Positions 56,195 to 64,000 of a stretch of 64,000 bases of DNA are shown piece by piece. How positions within the stretch are numbered: the first letter of the stretch is position 1; each line of letters opens with the position of its first letter. The notes under the pieces were generated by a model. It worked only from the letters and a program-made list of their open reading frames with translations. It made no database searches and was not told the origin of the DNA. Both the position numbers and the translations under genes were made by a program. Source of the DNA: Thiomargarita sp. (GTDB lineage: Bacteria; Pseudomonadota; Gammaproteobacteria; Beggiatoales; Beggiatoaceae); NCBI GenBank assembly GCA_020721005.1, contig DYNP01000013.1:41465-105464 (forward strand), read 5' to 3'.

Positions 56195-57238
56195 GTGTTC
56201 ACAGACCTACAATCCCAAGTTTACTCCGCTTTTTCCTCCAAAACTCCAATCAACATTATCGGCGGACAAAGCAAACATTTTTATACTCAATATCGCTGTA
56301 CCTCTACAGCCACTCCTCTTTCCACAAACCATCATACAGGCTTGACAGATTACTCCCCCACTGAGCTGGTAATCACTGCCAAAGCCGGCACTTCTCTTAC
56401 TCTTATAGAGCAAACCTTGGCTGAACAGGGACAACACTTGGGCTTTGAACCTCCCCACTTTGGTCAACAAGCCACTTGGGGAGGTTGTTTTGCCGCCGGC
56501 CTATCTGGACCTGCCAGACCCTATTTGGGGGCAGTCAGAGATTTTATTCTGGGAATTACCTGCTTAAACGGTCGTGGCGAACTCTTGCGTTTTGGGGGGC
56601 AAGTCATGAAAAATGTTGCCGGTTACGACATTTCTCGACTCATGGTCGGCAGTTTAGGCAAATTTGGGGTATTACTCACCATTTCTTGTAAAGTACTTCC
56701 ACAGCCCCCGGAAACTACCACCTTAAGCTTTGAAGTATCTTCCTTAAAAGAAGGATTAGACTACTTAGAACATAACCAATCTCCCTTGATCACCGCCACT
56801 GCCTGTACTCAAGAAAGGGTATGGATCAGATATTCCGGTATCCGTATTCAAAATCAACTCCGTACCATGAGAGGAGAATCTTTAACGGAATCCAACGCCT
56901 TTTGGCAAAACCTACGTGAGCAAAAATTACCCTTTTTCAGCCAAGACCGTCCTTTGTGGAGAATATCCTTACCTTTTGCCACTCCCTTTTTAGAGTTATC
57001 TGGATCTCAACTGATAGAATGGGGAGGACAATTGCGTTGGTTATACAGTGACCTTTCTCCCTCTTTTATCCATTCCACAGTGCACAAATTTGGGGGACAA
57101 GCCATTTTATTTAGAGCAACCACTCCCCCTCCATTTCCCTTTAATTCTCCAATCCCCGAAACATTACAACGCCTTCAACAACGCCTTAAATATCAATTTG
57201 ACCCTCACGGGATTTTAAACCCTGATCCTTCCAGCTAG
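56195..57238 (+). CDS. glcE: glycolate oxidase FAD-binding subunit GlcE
   Basis: 347 residues, starting at GTG (56195) with AGGATG upstream. FAD-binding PCMH-type motifs: IIGGQSKHFY, LVITAKAGTSLTLIE, FGQQATWGGCFAAGLSGPARPYLGAVRDFILG, GGQVMKNVAGYDISRLMVGSLG, and a C-terminal FDPHGILNP. GlcE works with GlcD and GlcF at the membrane to oxidise glycolate to glyoxylate; neither partner is in the window, though glcD would normally lie upstream. The gene is full length for GlcE. Confidence 0.93.
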   Translation: MFTDLQSQVYSAFSSKTPINIIGGQSKHFYTQYRCTSTATPLSTNHHTGLTDYSPTELVITAKAGTSLTLIEQTLAEQGQHLGFEPPHFGQQATWGGCFAAGLSGPARPYLGAVRDFILGITCLNGRGELLRFGGQVMKNVAGYDISRLMVGSLGKFGVLLTISCKVLPQPPETTTLSFEVSSLKEGLDYLEHNQSPLITATACTQERVWIRYSGIRIQNQLRTMRGESLTESNAFWQNLREQKLPFFSQDRPLWRISLPFATPFLELSGSQLIEWGGQLRWLYSDLSPSFIHSTVHKFGGQAILFRATTPPPFPFNSPIPETLQRLQQRLKYQFDPHGILNPDPSS

Positions 57239-57462
57239 GCTTGCGAAATAGTTGAAATTCGTGATAGTATAAACCAGTTAAATCCCTTCAGAAAGGAATC
57301 AACTGCAACTTCAGCACCTTGCAATAAAAAAGTGCTCTCACTCTACTGACGAATTTATAAATACTCTATAGGGGTGACAGCCTTAACCTGCAGTGCCCAC
57401 CCTTCCCTAGCAACCCTACAGTCAGTTACCTCCAGCAAGAAAAATTAAGGATAAACTGTAAA

Positions 57463-58164
57463 GTGATACAACGCAAAATCATCAAAGCCCAAGAATTGGT
57501 ATTTCAATCAGTAAATCGAGTGATGAATGCCGGTCGTTCTCAAAATCCCGCATCTCCCGATCAAGAAAAAATAACTCGCTGGCAATTCAATAATTTAGAC
57601 GCTAAAAGTATGCCCCTCTTGCTATTTGCCCGCGAAGTCTTACAAAATCCTCGAGGGGTAGGCGCAGCCTGCCCCAGTTCCCGCCGCCTCTCAGAAGCAG
57701 TGGCCAAAATGGTCCCTAATCATCAAGGTTTGGTCATCGAACTGGGCGCTGGCACTGGTATTATCACTGAAGCTCTCTTGAAAAATGGGCTGCCTCCGGA
57801 ACAATTGTTAGCCATTGAAAAATCAAGCCAACTTTCAGCCTACCTACAAAATCGCTTTCCACAACTCAAAATTATTGAAGGAGATGCCCTCCATCTAAAA
57901 GATTTTATAGGAGATTCTCAAGATAAGATTGCTGCCATCATCTGCGGTTTACCTTTTCGGAGTCTTCCTGAACGCATTGTTCATGGCATCATCAAACAAG
58001 TAGAACTATTACTTCCAGAGGATGGATTATTCCTGCAATACACTTACGACTTGATGGGAATGAAAGAACATTTACCTCACCATTTTAAACGTGTGGCCCA
58101 CAAAATCGTGTGGGGCAACCTACCCCCAGCCCGTGTTAATGTCTACCAAATAGACAAAACCTAA
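57463..58164 (+). CDS. class I SAM methyltransferase (phospholipid N-methyltransferase-like)
   Basis: 233 residues from GTG at 57463. SAM motif I VIELGAGTGIITEALL (about 91-106), acidic end of strand 2 LLAIEKSSQL, and IIEGDALHLKDF for the adenine pocket. The preceding SSRRLSEAVAKMV and the later GLPFRSLPE are typical of PmtA/KsgA-like phospholipid methyltransferases, which act on phosphatidylethanolamine. Substrate not proven. Independent transcription unit. Confidence 0.8.
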   Translation: MIQRKIIKAQELVFQSVNRVMNAGRSQNPASPDQEKITRWQFNNLDAKSMPLLLFAREVLQNPRGVGAACPSSRRLSEAVAKMVPNHQGLVIELGAGTGIITEALLKNGLPPEQLLAIEKSSQLSAYLQNRFPQLKIIEGDALHLKDFIGDSQDKIAAIICGLPFRSLPERIVHGIIKQVELLLPEDGLFLQYTYDLMGMKEHLPHHFKRVAHKIVWGNLPPARVNVYQIDKT

Positions 58165-58650
58165 CATTTTCTGAAATTTCTAAGAAGAACAAATAACTGC
58201 TGGCAGACATGAATAGTCCCCGAATTCCCCCCCTCACCATCAAACTATGAATCCACTGCCAGCCCTCAATCTCAGATAAATCATTCCCCTTTCCTCCAAC
58301 AATTCTCACCCCTCAAAGCTTACCTATTCTCATCTCACTTTTTTAACCCAAAACAATCGATCTGCCTCGACCCTTTTTTTACCCGTACTGAGTTCCCATG
58401 TTACCTGTTCCCCTGAAAAAAATATTTGGGAACAAAAAGACCAATCTCCCCCCTCTTTTCATATTCCCTCTTTAAGCTCCCTCAAAAACATACTCTATCG
58501 TCCCTTGCAACCCAAAATCATCCAAGTTGATTATTTCAAACACTTAAGGCAACAATCTAAACCCCAAACTTAACCAAGGCATTTATTTGTCAATTTACAA
58601 CCAGTTACAACCCAACTGTAACATCCCCCCTGTGATAAGGATTATTAAAC
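58165..58650. other. 486-bp intergenic region
   Basis: Pyrimidine-rich stretch. Frame 58280-58573 is open for 97 codons with protein-like residues near its end (LKNILYRPLQPKIIQVDYF) but has no usual start codon, so it may be a decayed gene. Nothing else recognised. Confidence 0.35.
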
Positions 58651-59415
58651 ATGTTTGAATTGAACGCCGAAATGACAGTAGCCCTGATATCCGTATTATT
58701 TTCCCTCATGGCCTCCATTTTCACCCTATGGGGAAAAATGCAAATTGCCAAATTACAAATTGAACTGGAGGAAAAACGCGATGCCAAATTGAAAAAACAA
58801 GAATTAGAAGCTCTACTTTCAAAGTATAGAGAACCTCTGATCAATGCTGCTTATGAACTGCAAGGACGCCTATTCAACATCCTACAACTTAATTTCATGC
58901 GCCTATTTTATGAGCAAGGAGATGTTAGGGAACAACAATATGCAATTGAAAATACTCTTTACGTGATTGCTCAATACCTAGGCTGGTCAGAAATCATTCG
59001 TCAAGAAATCCAATTTTTGGACCTTGGAGAATTGGAAACCACCAAAGAGTTGACCCGCTTGCAAGACCAGATCTGCAACTTATTCCTAGATTCCAAGTTG
59101 GGTAAGATGCTGCGTATTTTCAGAGGAGAACAAAGAGCCATTGGCGAAAAAATGCTGATCCAAACTCCGAAAGGTAGTCATTGTATGGGGTATGCTCGAT
59201 TCATAGAAACCACCGATCCCCATTTCCAATACTGGTTTGAGCCACTTCGTCTCCAACTTCGGGTCTTGGCCAACGATGTCGAACAACACCGCAACAAACT
59301 GATTGGCCTACAACATGGTCTAGTGGATTTGATCGACTTTCTCGATCCCAACGACCTGCGTTATCCCAAAGAGAAACGCCAAAAAGTAGGATTATCCTCA
59401 TTTTCCCATTGTTAA
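58651..59415 (+). CDS. membrane-anchored coiled-coil protein of unknown function
   Basis: 254 residues. One N-terminal transmembrane helix (about 8-30), a highly charged coiled coil (about 31-65, AKLQIELEEKRDAKLKKQEL), then a helical domain without recognised motif (RLFNILQLNFMRLFYEQGD, YVIAQYLGWSEIIRQEIQFLD, GKMLRIFRGEQRAIGEKML). The same general layout is found in widespread hypothetical proteins of filamentous bacteria. The start ATG has ATAAGG upstream. Not obviously linked to its neighbours. Confidence 0.8.
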   Translation: MFELNAEMTVALISVLFSLMASIFTLWGKMQIAKLQIELEEKRDAKLKKQELEALLSKYREPLINAAYELQGRLFNILQLNFMRLFYEQGDVREQQYAIENTLYVIAQYLGWSEIIRQEIQFLDLGELETTKELTRLQDQICNLFLDSKLGKMLRIFRGEQRAIGEKMLIQTPKGSHCMGYARFIETTDPHFQYWFEPLRLQLRVLANDVEQHRNKLIGLQHGLVDLIDFLDPNDLRYPKEKRQKVGLSSFSHC

Positions 59416-59481
59416 AAATCAATTTGGGCAATGATAAAGTGGTTGCCCACTCTACCATTATCTGCCACTAAATAAGGCACG

Positions 59482-59620
59482 GTGGAGTGGAGGCTTTAGA
59501 AAGTACATTGGAGTGGAGGCTTTAGCCGGCCAGCGGTAGGTATTACCCCCACACTCAAATTGCAAACCGCCGGCCGGCTAAAGCCTCCACTCCGGCTAAA
59601 GCTTATATTCCGTCTAAAAT
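59482..59620. mobile_element. MITE-like hairpin element F, core only
   Basis: Two GGAGTGGAGGCTTTA units and one inverted CCGGCTAAAGCCTCCACTCC partner, without the long arms. It lies 120 bp upstream of the small membrane protein of the CHAT locus. Confidence 0.7.
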
Positions 59621-59742
59621 GCTGTAGAATGTGCAAACTCCTTTTATTTGCCCACCCTACCATCAGAGTGATTATGATGTGATAAACTATAATTATTCGT
59701 GTAAAAGTTTCTAATTGTATTTAAACACTGAAGGAATTGTCT

Positions 59743-60093
59743 ATGTCCAATTTTAGCTTGGTTTTTTCGCCGGAATTGCAAATTGATCCGCAGGATTTTG
59801 CCAATTTTTGGAACAATAACCCACAATTACGGGCGCAGGCTGTCGCACAAGTGCAGACTCCGCAAAATGCGGCAACCTACGATATTCCTACGTGGGCAAC
59901 GGCGGCATTGGTTTTTTTTGGAGCAATGCTGGGAGATGTTATAAAAGATGTGATTGTAGATTACATAAAAGAGTACTTACAGCAAAAACTTAAAAAAGAG
60001 GGAAAAATTCATTCTCCTGAATTTGAACTGATCGAGACCAAAACAAGCGGCGGAGAATCGCTGTGGATTGTAGTGGCTAAACAACAGGACTAA
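59743..60093 (+). CDS. small membrane protein encoded with the CHAT protein
   Basis: 116 residues from ATG 59743, with GAAGGA 8 nt upstream; a TTG two codons earlier is the alternative. After a polar N-terminal segment (to about 45) comes one hydrophobic helix (about 50-75, WATAALVFFGAMLGDVIKDVIVD), then a charged amphipathic helix (YIKEYLQQKLKKEGK) and a short beta-rich tail. TATAAT at 59688-59693 may be its -10. The gap to the CHAT gene is only 4 bp, so the two are cotranscribed and perhaps coupled. Function unknown; a membrane effector or anchor is a possibility. Confidence 0.7.
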   Translation: MSNFSLVFSPELQIDPQDFANFWNNNPQLRAQAVAQVQTPQNAATYDIPTWATAALVFFGAMLGDVIKDVIVDYIKEYLQQKLKKEGKIHSPEFELIETKTSGGESLWIVVAKQQD

Positions 60094-60097
60094 CCCT

Positions 60098-63000
60098 ATG
60101 CCCCCCACACTCATTACCATTACTGAACGGTCGTCAACGGACCATGGTTTTACGGCTGAGTTGGCCTTTAATCATCATCGCCGTTATCAAATCACCATTA
60201 CTCCGCCTTTTGATGCCAACGAAGAAAGTCATTTAGCCTGGTATTTTGAGAAATATTTGGCTTTTCCTTTCACAGAAACCGTTCGGTTTGAACAAGTCGG
60301 CAACAGTATTAAGAATTACGGTCAAGACTTGTTTCAACAAGTTTTTCAAGCCCCCGATGCTTACGATGCTTACAGTGATTACCGAGACGCATTGAAAACG
60401 GGATTTACCCTGGAAATTTTTGGCAGTCCGGCTTTTCATGCCCTGCATTGGGAAAGTTTAAAAGATCCCAAGCATCCTCAACCATTTGCGCTTGAACATG
60501 TGATTGTGCGCAAACCTTCGCATTTTAATGCCGCTTATCAACCAATTACTCCGCAAATTTCGCCCACCTTAAATGTGTTGCTGGTGGTGGCACGTCCGAA
60601 TGGGCGTCATGATGTGGCTTATCGCACCATTTCTGCGCCCTTAGTCAACATGGTGCGCACAGCCAAATTAAAAGTGCAGTTTGATATTTTACGCCCCGCC
60701 ACGTTTCAAGCATTAACGCAACATTTGGACACTGTGAATGCCCAAAAAGGCAGAGGCTTTTATCATATCGTACATTTTGATGTGCATGGGGCCGTGCTGG
60801 ATTACGCAACCACGCAACAAGTGGAAACTGCTGGACGCATGACTTTTGATTATGGACGCAGTGAATTGCAGCCTTTTGAGGGCAAACAAGCCTTTATTTT
60901 TCTGCAACATGAGCAAACCGGCAGAGCTGCACCCATTGGCGCAAAAACCTTAACTGACTTGTTATTTCAACACGGTATTCCAGTGGTGTTATTAAACGCT
61001 TGTCAATCGGCACAACAAGAAAATACCAGCTCTGAAACCAGTTTGGCCAGTTATTTGATGCAAGCAGGCCCGCAAGCCGTTGTTGGCATGGCTTATTCAG
61101 TAACGGTCAGCGCGGCAAAATTGTTTATGCAACATTTGTATGAGCAATTATTTCAAAAACAGCCATTGACAGCAGCCATTCGACGAGCGCGCCTTGAATT
61201 GTATCATCAAAAAGAACGACAAGCCTATTATAATCAACAAATTCAATTGGAAGATTGGTTATTGCCGGTGGCGTATCAGAGTACAACACAAGTAGAATTT
61301 CCCTTGCGTGAGTTTACGCCAGAAGAAGAAAACCGTTTTTGGGAATCTGATGCGCAGCGTTTCCCAGAGCCAAATACCACTTATGGCTTTTTTGGGCGGG
61401 ATTTGGATATTTTGGAAATTGAAACGCAGATTTTGCAGCATAACCTGTTGTTAATTCAAGGTATGGGGGGAGCTGGCAAAACCACCTTATTAAAACATTT
61501 GGGCGCGTGGTGGCAAACAACGCATTTTGTCAACACAGTGTTTTATTTTGGTTATGATGAAAAGGCCTGGACTCGTCAACAATTCATGCGTGACATTGCC
61601 ATTCAGTTGTGGGGCGAGAAAAAATATCAAGAGTCTTTTCAGGCTCTTAGCGAAGCCGCTCAACAGAAGAAATTAGCCCAGGCTTTACGCGCTGAACGAC
61701 ATTTGTTGATCTTGGACAATTTGGAATCCATTACCGGGGCTGCCTTGGCGATTCAAAATGTCTTAACTCAAGCAGAGCAACAGAATTTACAGGCGTTTTT
61801 ACGCGAATTGGTCGGCGGTAACACGTTGGTATTGTTGGGGTCGCGTGGTGAGGAGGCTTGGTTAGCGGCAGGGACATTTGCGCACCATCGGCATATTTTA
61901 CAAGGCTTGGATGCTGAAGCCGCCTCGCAGTTGGTCGATACTATTTTGACCCAACACCAGATCAAACGCGAATATGCAAAACCAGCTGATTTTATAAAAT
62001 TATTAAAGCTCTTGGCAGGCTATCCCTTAGCCTTGCAAGTGGTGTTGAAAAATTTAAGCCACAGCACTCCTGGCGAAGTTTTAACTGCACTGACTACGGG
62101 CGACCAAGCCATTGACCTAAATAGCCCCGATAAAACCCAAAGCATTTTGCGCTGCATTGAGTATTCACACAGCAATTTATCTCCCGATGCCCAACAATTG
62201 TTACTCTGTCTCGCGCCATTTGTGGGGGCGATTAATATTAAGGGGTTAAGTTTTTACACCCAATTTTTACAACAACAACCCGCCCTCGCCCAATTGGCCT
62301 TTGATAAATGGGAATCTGTTTTACAAGAAGCAAAAAATTGGGGATTGTTGGGGCAGCATGACATTCCAGTGTATTTAACCATTCAGCCCACCCTCCCCTA
62401 CTTTTTGCAAACGCAATTACAGGACAAAGCCGCATTAAGGTCCGCCATTGAAACTGCGTTTCGTTTGTATTATGAAGAAGTGGGGTGGGAAATCTTTCAA
62501 CTGCAACAATCCAAAGAGCCACAACAAAAACAAGTGGGTCAATGGCTTGCAAGGATTGAGTTTGAAAATTTGACTCAAGCCGTACAATTGGCATTGGCTG
62601 CCCAAAGTTCTATCGCCAACCCTTGTTCAGCTTTATCCAAATACTTCGATGCCACTCAAAACCATACGCAATGTTTGGAATTTGGACAAAAAGTATTGGC
62701 ACAATTGGAGAACTATCCCGCCGAGAAACTCGCAGGGCAGTTGGGTCGGGAATTGATGGCTGTGATTGGCGATATTGCAAAGCGTTTTTTGCAAAGTCAA
62801 CACTATGCAAGCGCAGAAACAGCCTATCAGAAAGCATTAACTATTGCGCAATCGGCAGGTGAAAAACCACTCATTGCAGGTATTTATCACCAGTTAGGCA
62901 ACGTAGCCCAAGAGCAACGGCACTGGGAACAAGCGAATACTTACTATCAACAAGCCCTTGACATTCAGATTGAATTCAAGGATCGCTCTAGCCAAGCCCA

Positions 63001-63826
63001 AACTTATCACAACTTGGGCGCAATAGCCCAAGAGCAACGGCAGTGGAAACAAGCAAATACCTACTATCAACAAGCCTTTGACATTTTTATTGAATTCAGT
63101 GATCGCTCTAACCAAGCCAGTACCTATCACCAGTTAGGCATGGTAGCCCAAGAGCAACGGCAGTGGGAACAAGCGAATACTTACTATCAACAAGCCCTTG
63201 CCATTAAGATTGAATTCAATGACCGCTATAGCCAGGCCAGCACTTATCACCAGTTAGGCAGAGTAGCCCAAGGGCAACGGCAGTGGGAACAGGCGAATAC
63301 TTACTATCAACAAGCCCTTGCCACTTTTATTGAGTTAAATAAGCGCTATGAGCAGGCTGGCACTTATCACCACTTAGGCATCGTAGCCCAAGGGCAACGG
63401 CAGTGGGAACAGGCGAATACTTACTATCAACAAGCCCTTGCCACTTTTATTGAGTTAAATAAGCGCTATGAGCAGGCTGGCACTTATCACCACTTAGGCA
63501 TCGTAGCCCAAGAGCAAGAGCAGTGGGAAGAAGCGATTGATTGCTATAAAAAAGCCCTTGACATTCAGATTGAACTCAATGACCGCTATGAGCAGGCTAG
63601 CACTTATGGCCAGTTAGGCATCTTGGCGGAGGAGCAGGAACAATGGGAACAAGCCATTGATTATCTTATCCAAGCGGTTGTGATTCTTGCTGAATTTAAA
63701 GATGAATACAGCTTGGGAATTGCTTTAGAAAGCCTGGCCCGCATTCATCAACAACAGCCGCAACGGGTGGCTGAAAAACTCAAGGCGCAGCATTTGGAGG
63801 AGATTTTGGCTGTTATAGAAAATTAA
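60098..63826 (+). CDS. CHAT-NB-ARC-TPR protein (NLR-like)
   Basis: 1242 residues. N-terminal CHAT (caspase-like peptidase) domain to about 430, with the presumed catalytic His in HFDVHG (His226/His230 region) and Cys302 in LLNACQSAQ. The NB-ARC/STAND ATPase follows: Walker A GMGGAGKTT (455-463), Walker B LLILDNLE, LGSRGEEAW and GYPLALQVV. From about 925 to 1195 there are about seven 40-residue TPR repeats (QWEQANTYYQQAL), probably the sensor. This architecture parallels animal and plant NLRs and bacterial STAND defence proteins, in which recognition of a trigger opens the ATPase and activates the N-terminal effector. No phage-defence neighbour other than the small membrane protein is present. 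The reading frame is intact. Confidence 0.92.
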   Translation: MPPTLITITERSSTDHGFTAELAFNHHRRYQITITPPFDANEESHLAWYFEKYLAFPFTETVRFEQVGNSIKNYGQDLFQQVFQAPDAYDAYSDYRDALKTGFTLEIFGSPAFHALHWESLKDPKHPQPFALEHVIVRKPSHFNAAYQPITPQISPTLNVLLVVARPNGRHDVAYRTISAPLVNMVRTAKLKVQFDILRPATFQALTQHLDTVNAQKGRGFYHIVHFDVHGAVLDYATTQQVETAGRMTFDYGRSELQPFEGKQAFIFLQHEQTGRAAPIGAKTLTDLLFQHGIPVVLLNACQSAQQENTSSETSLASYLMQAGPQAVVGMAYSVTVSAAKLFMQHLYEQLFQKQPLTAAIRRARLELYHQKERQAYYNQQIQLEDWLLPVAYQSTTQVEFPLREFTPEEENRFWESDAQRFPEPNTTYGFFGRDLDILEIETQILQHNLLLIQGMGGAGKTTLLKHLGAWWQTTHFVNTVFYFGYDEKAWTRQQFMRDIAIQLWGEKKYQESFQALSEAAQQKKLAQALRAERHLLILDNLESITGAALAIQNVLTQAEQQNLQAFLRELVGGNTLVLLGSRGEEAWLAAGTFAHHRHILQGLDAEAASQLVDTILTQHQIKREYAKPADFIKLLKLLAGYPLALQVVLKNLSHSTPGEVLTALTTGDQAIDLNSPDKTQSILRCIEYSHSNLSPDAQQLLLCLAPFVGAINIKGLSFYTQFLQQQPALAQLAFDKWESVLQEAKNWGLLGQHDIPVYLTIQPTLPYFLQTQLQDKAALRSAIETAFRLYYEEVGWEIFQLQQSKEPQQKQVGQWLARIEFENLTQAVQLALAAQSSIANPCSALSKYFDATQNHTQCLEFGQKVLAQLENYPAEKLAGQLGRELMAVIGDIAKRFLQSQHYASAETAYQKALTIAQSAGEKPLIAGIYHQLGNVAQEQRHWEQANTYYQQALDIQIEFKDRSSQAQTYHNLGAIAQEQRQWKQANTYYQQAFDIFIEFSDRSNQASTYHQLGMVAQEQRQWEQANTYYQQALAIKIEFNDRYSQASTYHQLGRVAQGQRQWEQANTYYQQALATFIELNKRYEQAGTYHHLGIVAQGQRQWEQANTYYQQALATFIELNKRYEQAGTYHHLGIVAQEQEQWEEAIDCYKKALDIQIELNDRYEQASTYGQLGILAEEQEQWEQAIDYLIQAVVILAEFKDEYSLGIALESLARIHQQQPQRVAEKLKAQHLEEILAVIEN
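62870..63680 (+). repeat. 120-bp tandem repeats coding for TPRs
   Basis: About seven tandem 120-bp units within the CHAT-NB-ARC-TPR gene. The units starting near 63241 and 63361 are identical over roughly 97 bp, the others diverge, which indicates recent unit duplication and likely length variation between strains. Confidence 0.85.
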
Positions 63827-63850
63827 ATCATTTACCTCGTTATCTCGTTT

Positions 63851-63906
63851 CTCTCGTTCCCAAGTGTCACTTGGGAATGCAGTCTTGACCGCGTCGCGGT
63901 CTATAA
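63851..63906. repeat. 56-bp double-hairpin repeat R4, copy 1
   Basis: TTCCCAAG - TGTCA - CTTGGGAA followed by GACCGC - GTC - GCGGTC, preceded by CTCTCG and ended by TATAA. It lies 24 bp after the CHAT gene and may also act as a terminator. Confidence 0.8.
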
Positions 63907-63944
63907 AAAAATAACAGGTGCAAAAACAATGGGACGCAATCGTT

Positions 63945-64000
63945 CTCTCGTTCCCAAGTGTCACTTGGGAATGCAGTCTTGACCGCGTCGCGGTCTATAA
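63945..64000. repeat. 56-bp double-hairpin repeat R4, copy 2
   Basis: Identical direct copy of the unit at 63851, ending at the window edge; more copies may follow outside. Confidence 0.8.

Noticed and set aside
58280..58573. 97-codon open stretch downstream of the methyltransferase gene
   Set aside because: No ATG, GTG or TTG start and no ribosome binding site; it may be the remains of a gene, but the support is too thin.

Overview
The window looks like a chromosomal contig from a low-to-moderate GC gammaproteobacterium, most likely a filamentous sulfur oxidiser (Beggiatoa/Thiotrichales type). This is an inference from several things seen together: a Gly-Cys-Leu tRNA operon with E. coli-like order, a TusA-DsrE2 sulfur-transfer pair, tandem PilT/PilU motors for gliding or twitching, a giant repeat-built secreted protein, cyanobacterium-like signalling proteins (slr1658/slr1659 type), a CHAT/TPR protein and several families of proliferated hairpin repeats. 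There is no rRNA gene, plasmid gene, phage gene or CRISPR array.

Layout. 1-6705 (minus): 5' part of a giant secreted multidomain protein that runs off the left edge. 6956-13123: zinc-ribbon and membrane hypotheticals, mnmA, argE, a 59-codon ORF, a 202-bp tandem triplication, a Crp/Fnr regulator and pyrD. 13393-19998: a lone ccmA, three consecutive PilT/PilU-type ATPases, a redoxin and a secreted Cys-repeat protein. 20524-23340 (minus): fdxA with an AsmA/YdbH-like protein and a small secreted protein. 23761-30184: an OmpA-like fragment protein, an SH3 protein, a GspF/PilC protein, purine salvage (hpt-mtnP type), lolC and lolD. 30298-40955 (minus): a signalling and transport block, with two SiaB-like ATP-binding proteins, a SiaC/STAS-like protein, a SpoIIE-type phosphatase and two sensor kinases, followed by a DAACS-type symporter and a P-type ATPase. 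41022-45421 (minus): a PglY/DUF6079-like ATPase coupled to an AlkD-like DNA glycosylase. 45582-51223: pentapeptide protein, secreted low-complexity protein, DUF4389 protein, GltD/DsrL-like flavoprotein, ExeA. 51261-52406 (minus): the tRNA operon with promoter, three tRNA-Gly(GCC), tRNA-Cys(GCA) and a tRNA-Leu(UAA) split by a 371-nt group I intron. 52545-58164: cysG, tusA, dsrE2, glcE, a methyltransferase. 58651-63826: a membrane coiled-coil protein and a two-gene unit of a small membrane protein plus a 1242-residue CHAT-NB-ARC-TPR protein.

The most notable items are the intron-split tRNA-Leu(UAA) in a proteobacterial context, the CHAT/NB-ARC/TPR locus (a candidate NLR-like defence or cell-death system), the PglY-like ATPase translationally coupled to AlkD without other BREX genes, the Sia-like partner-switch block with a duplicated kinase-like gene, and a MITE-like hairpin element (core GGAGTGGAGGCTTTAGCCGG) present at six places in 64 kb. 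All family assignments come from reading sequence motifs; no database search was run.
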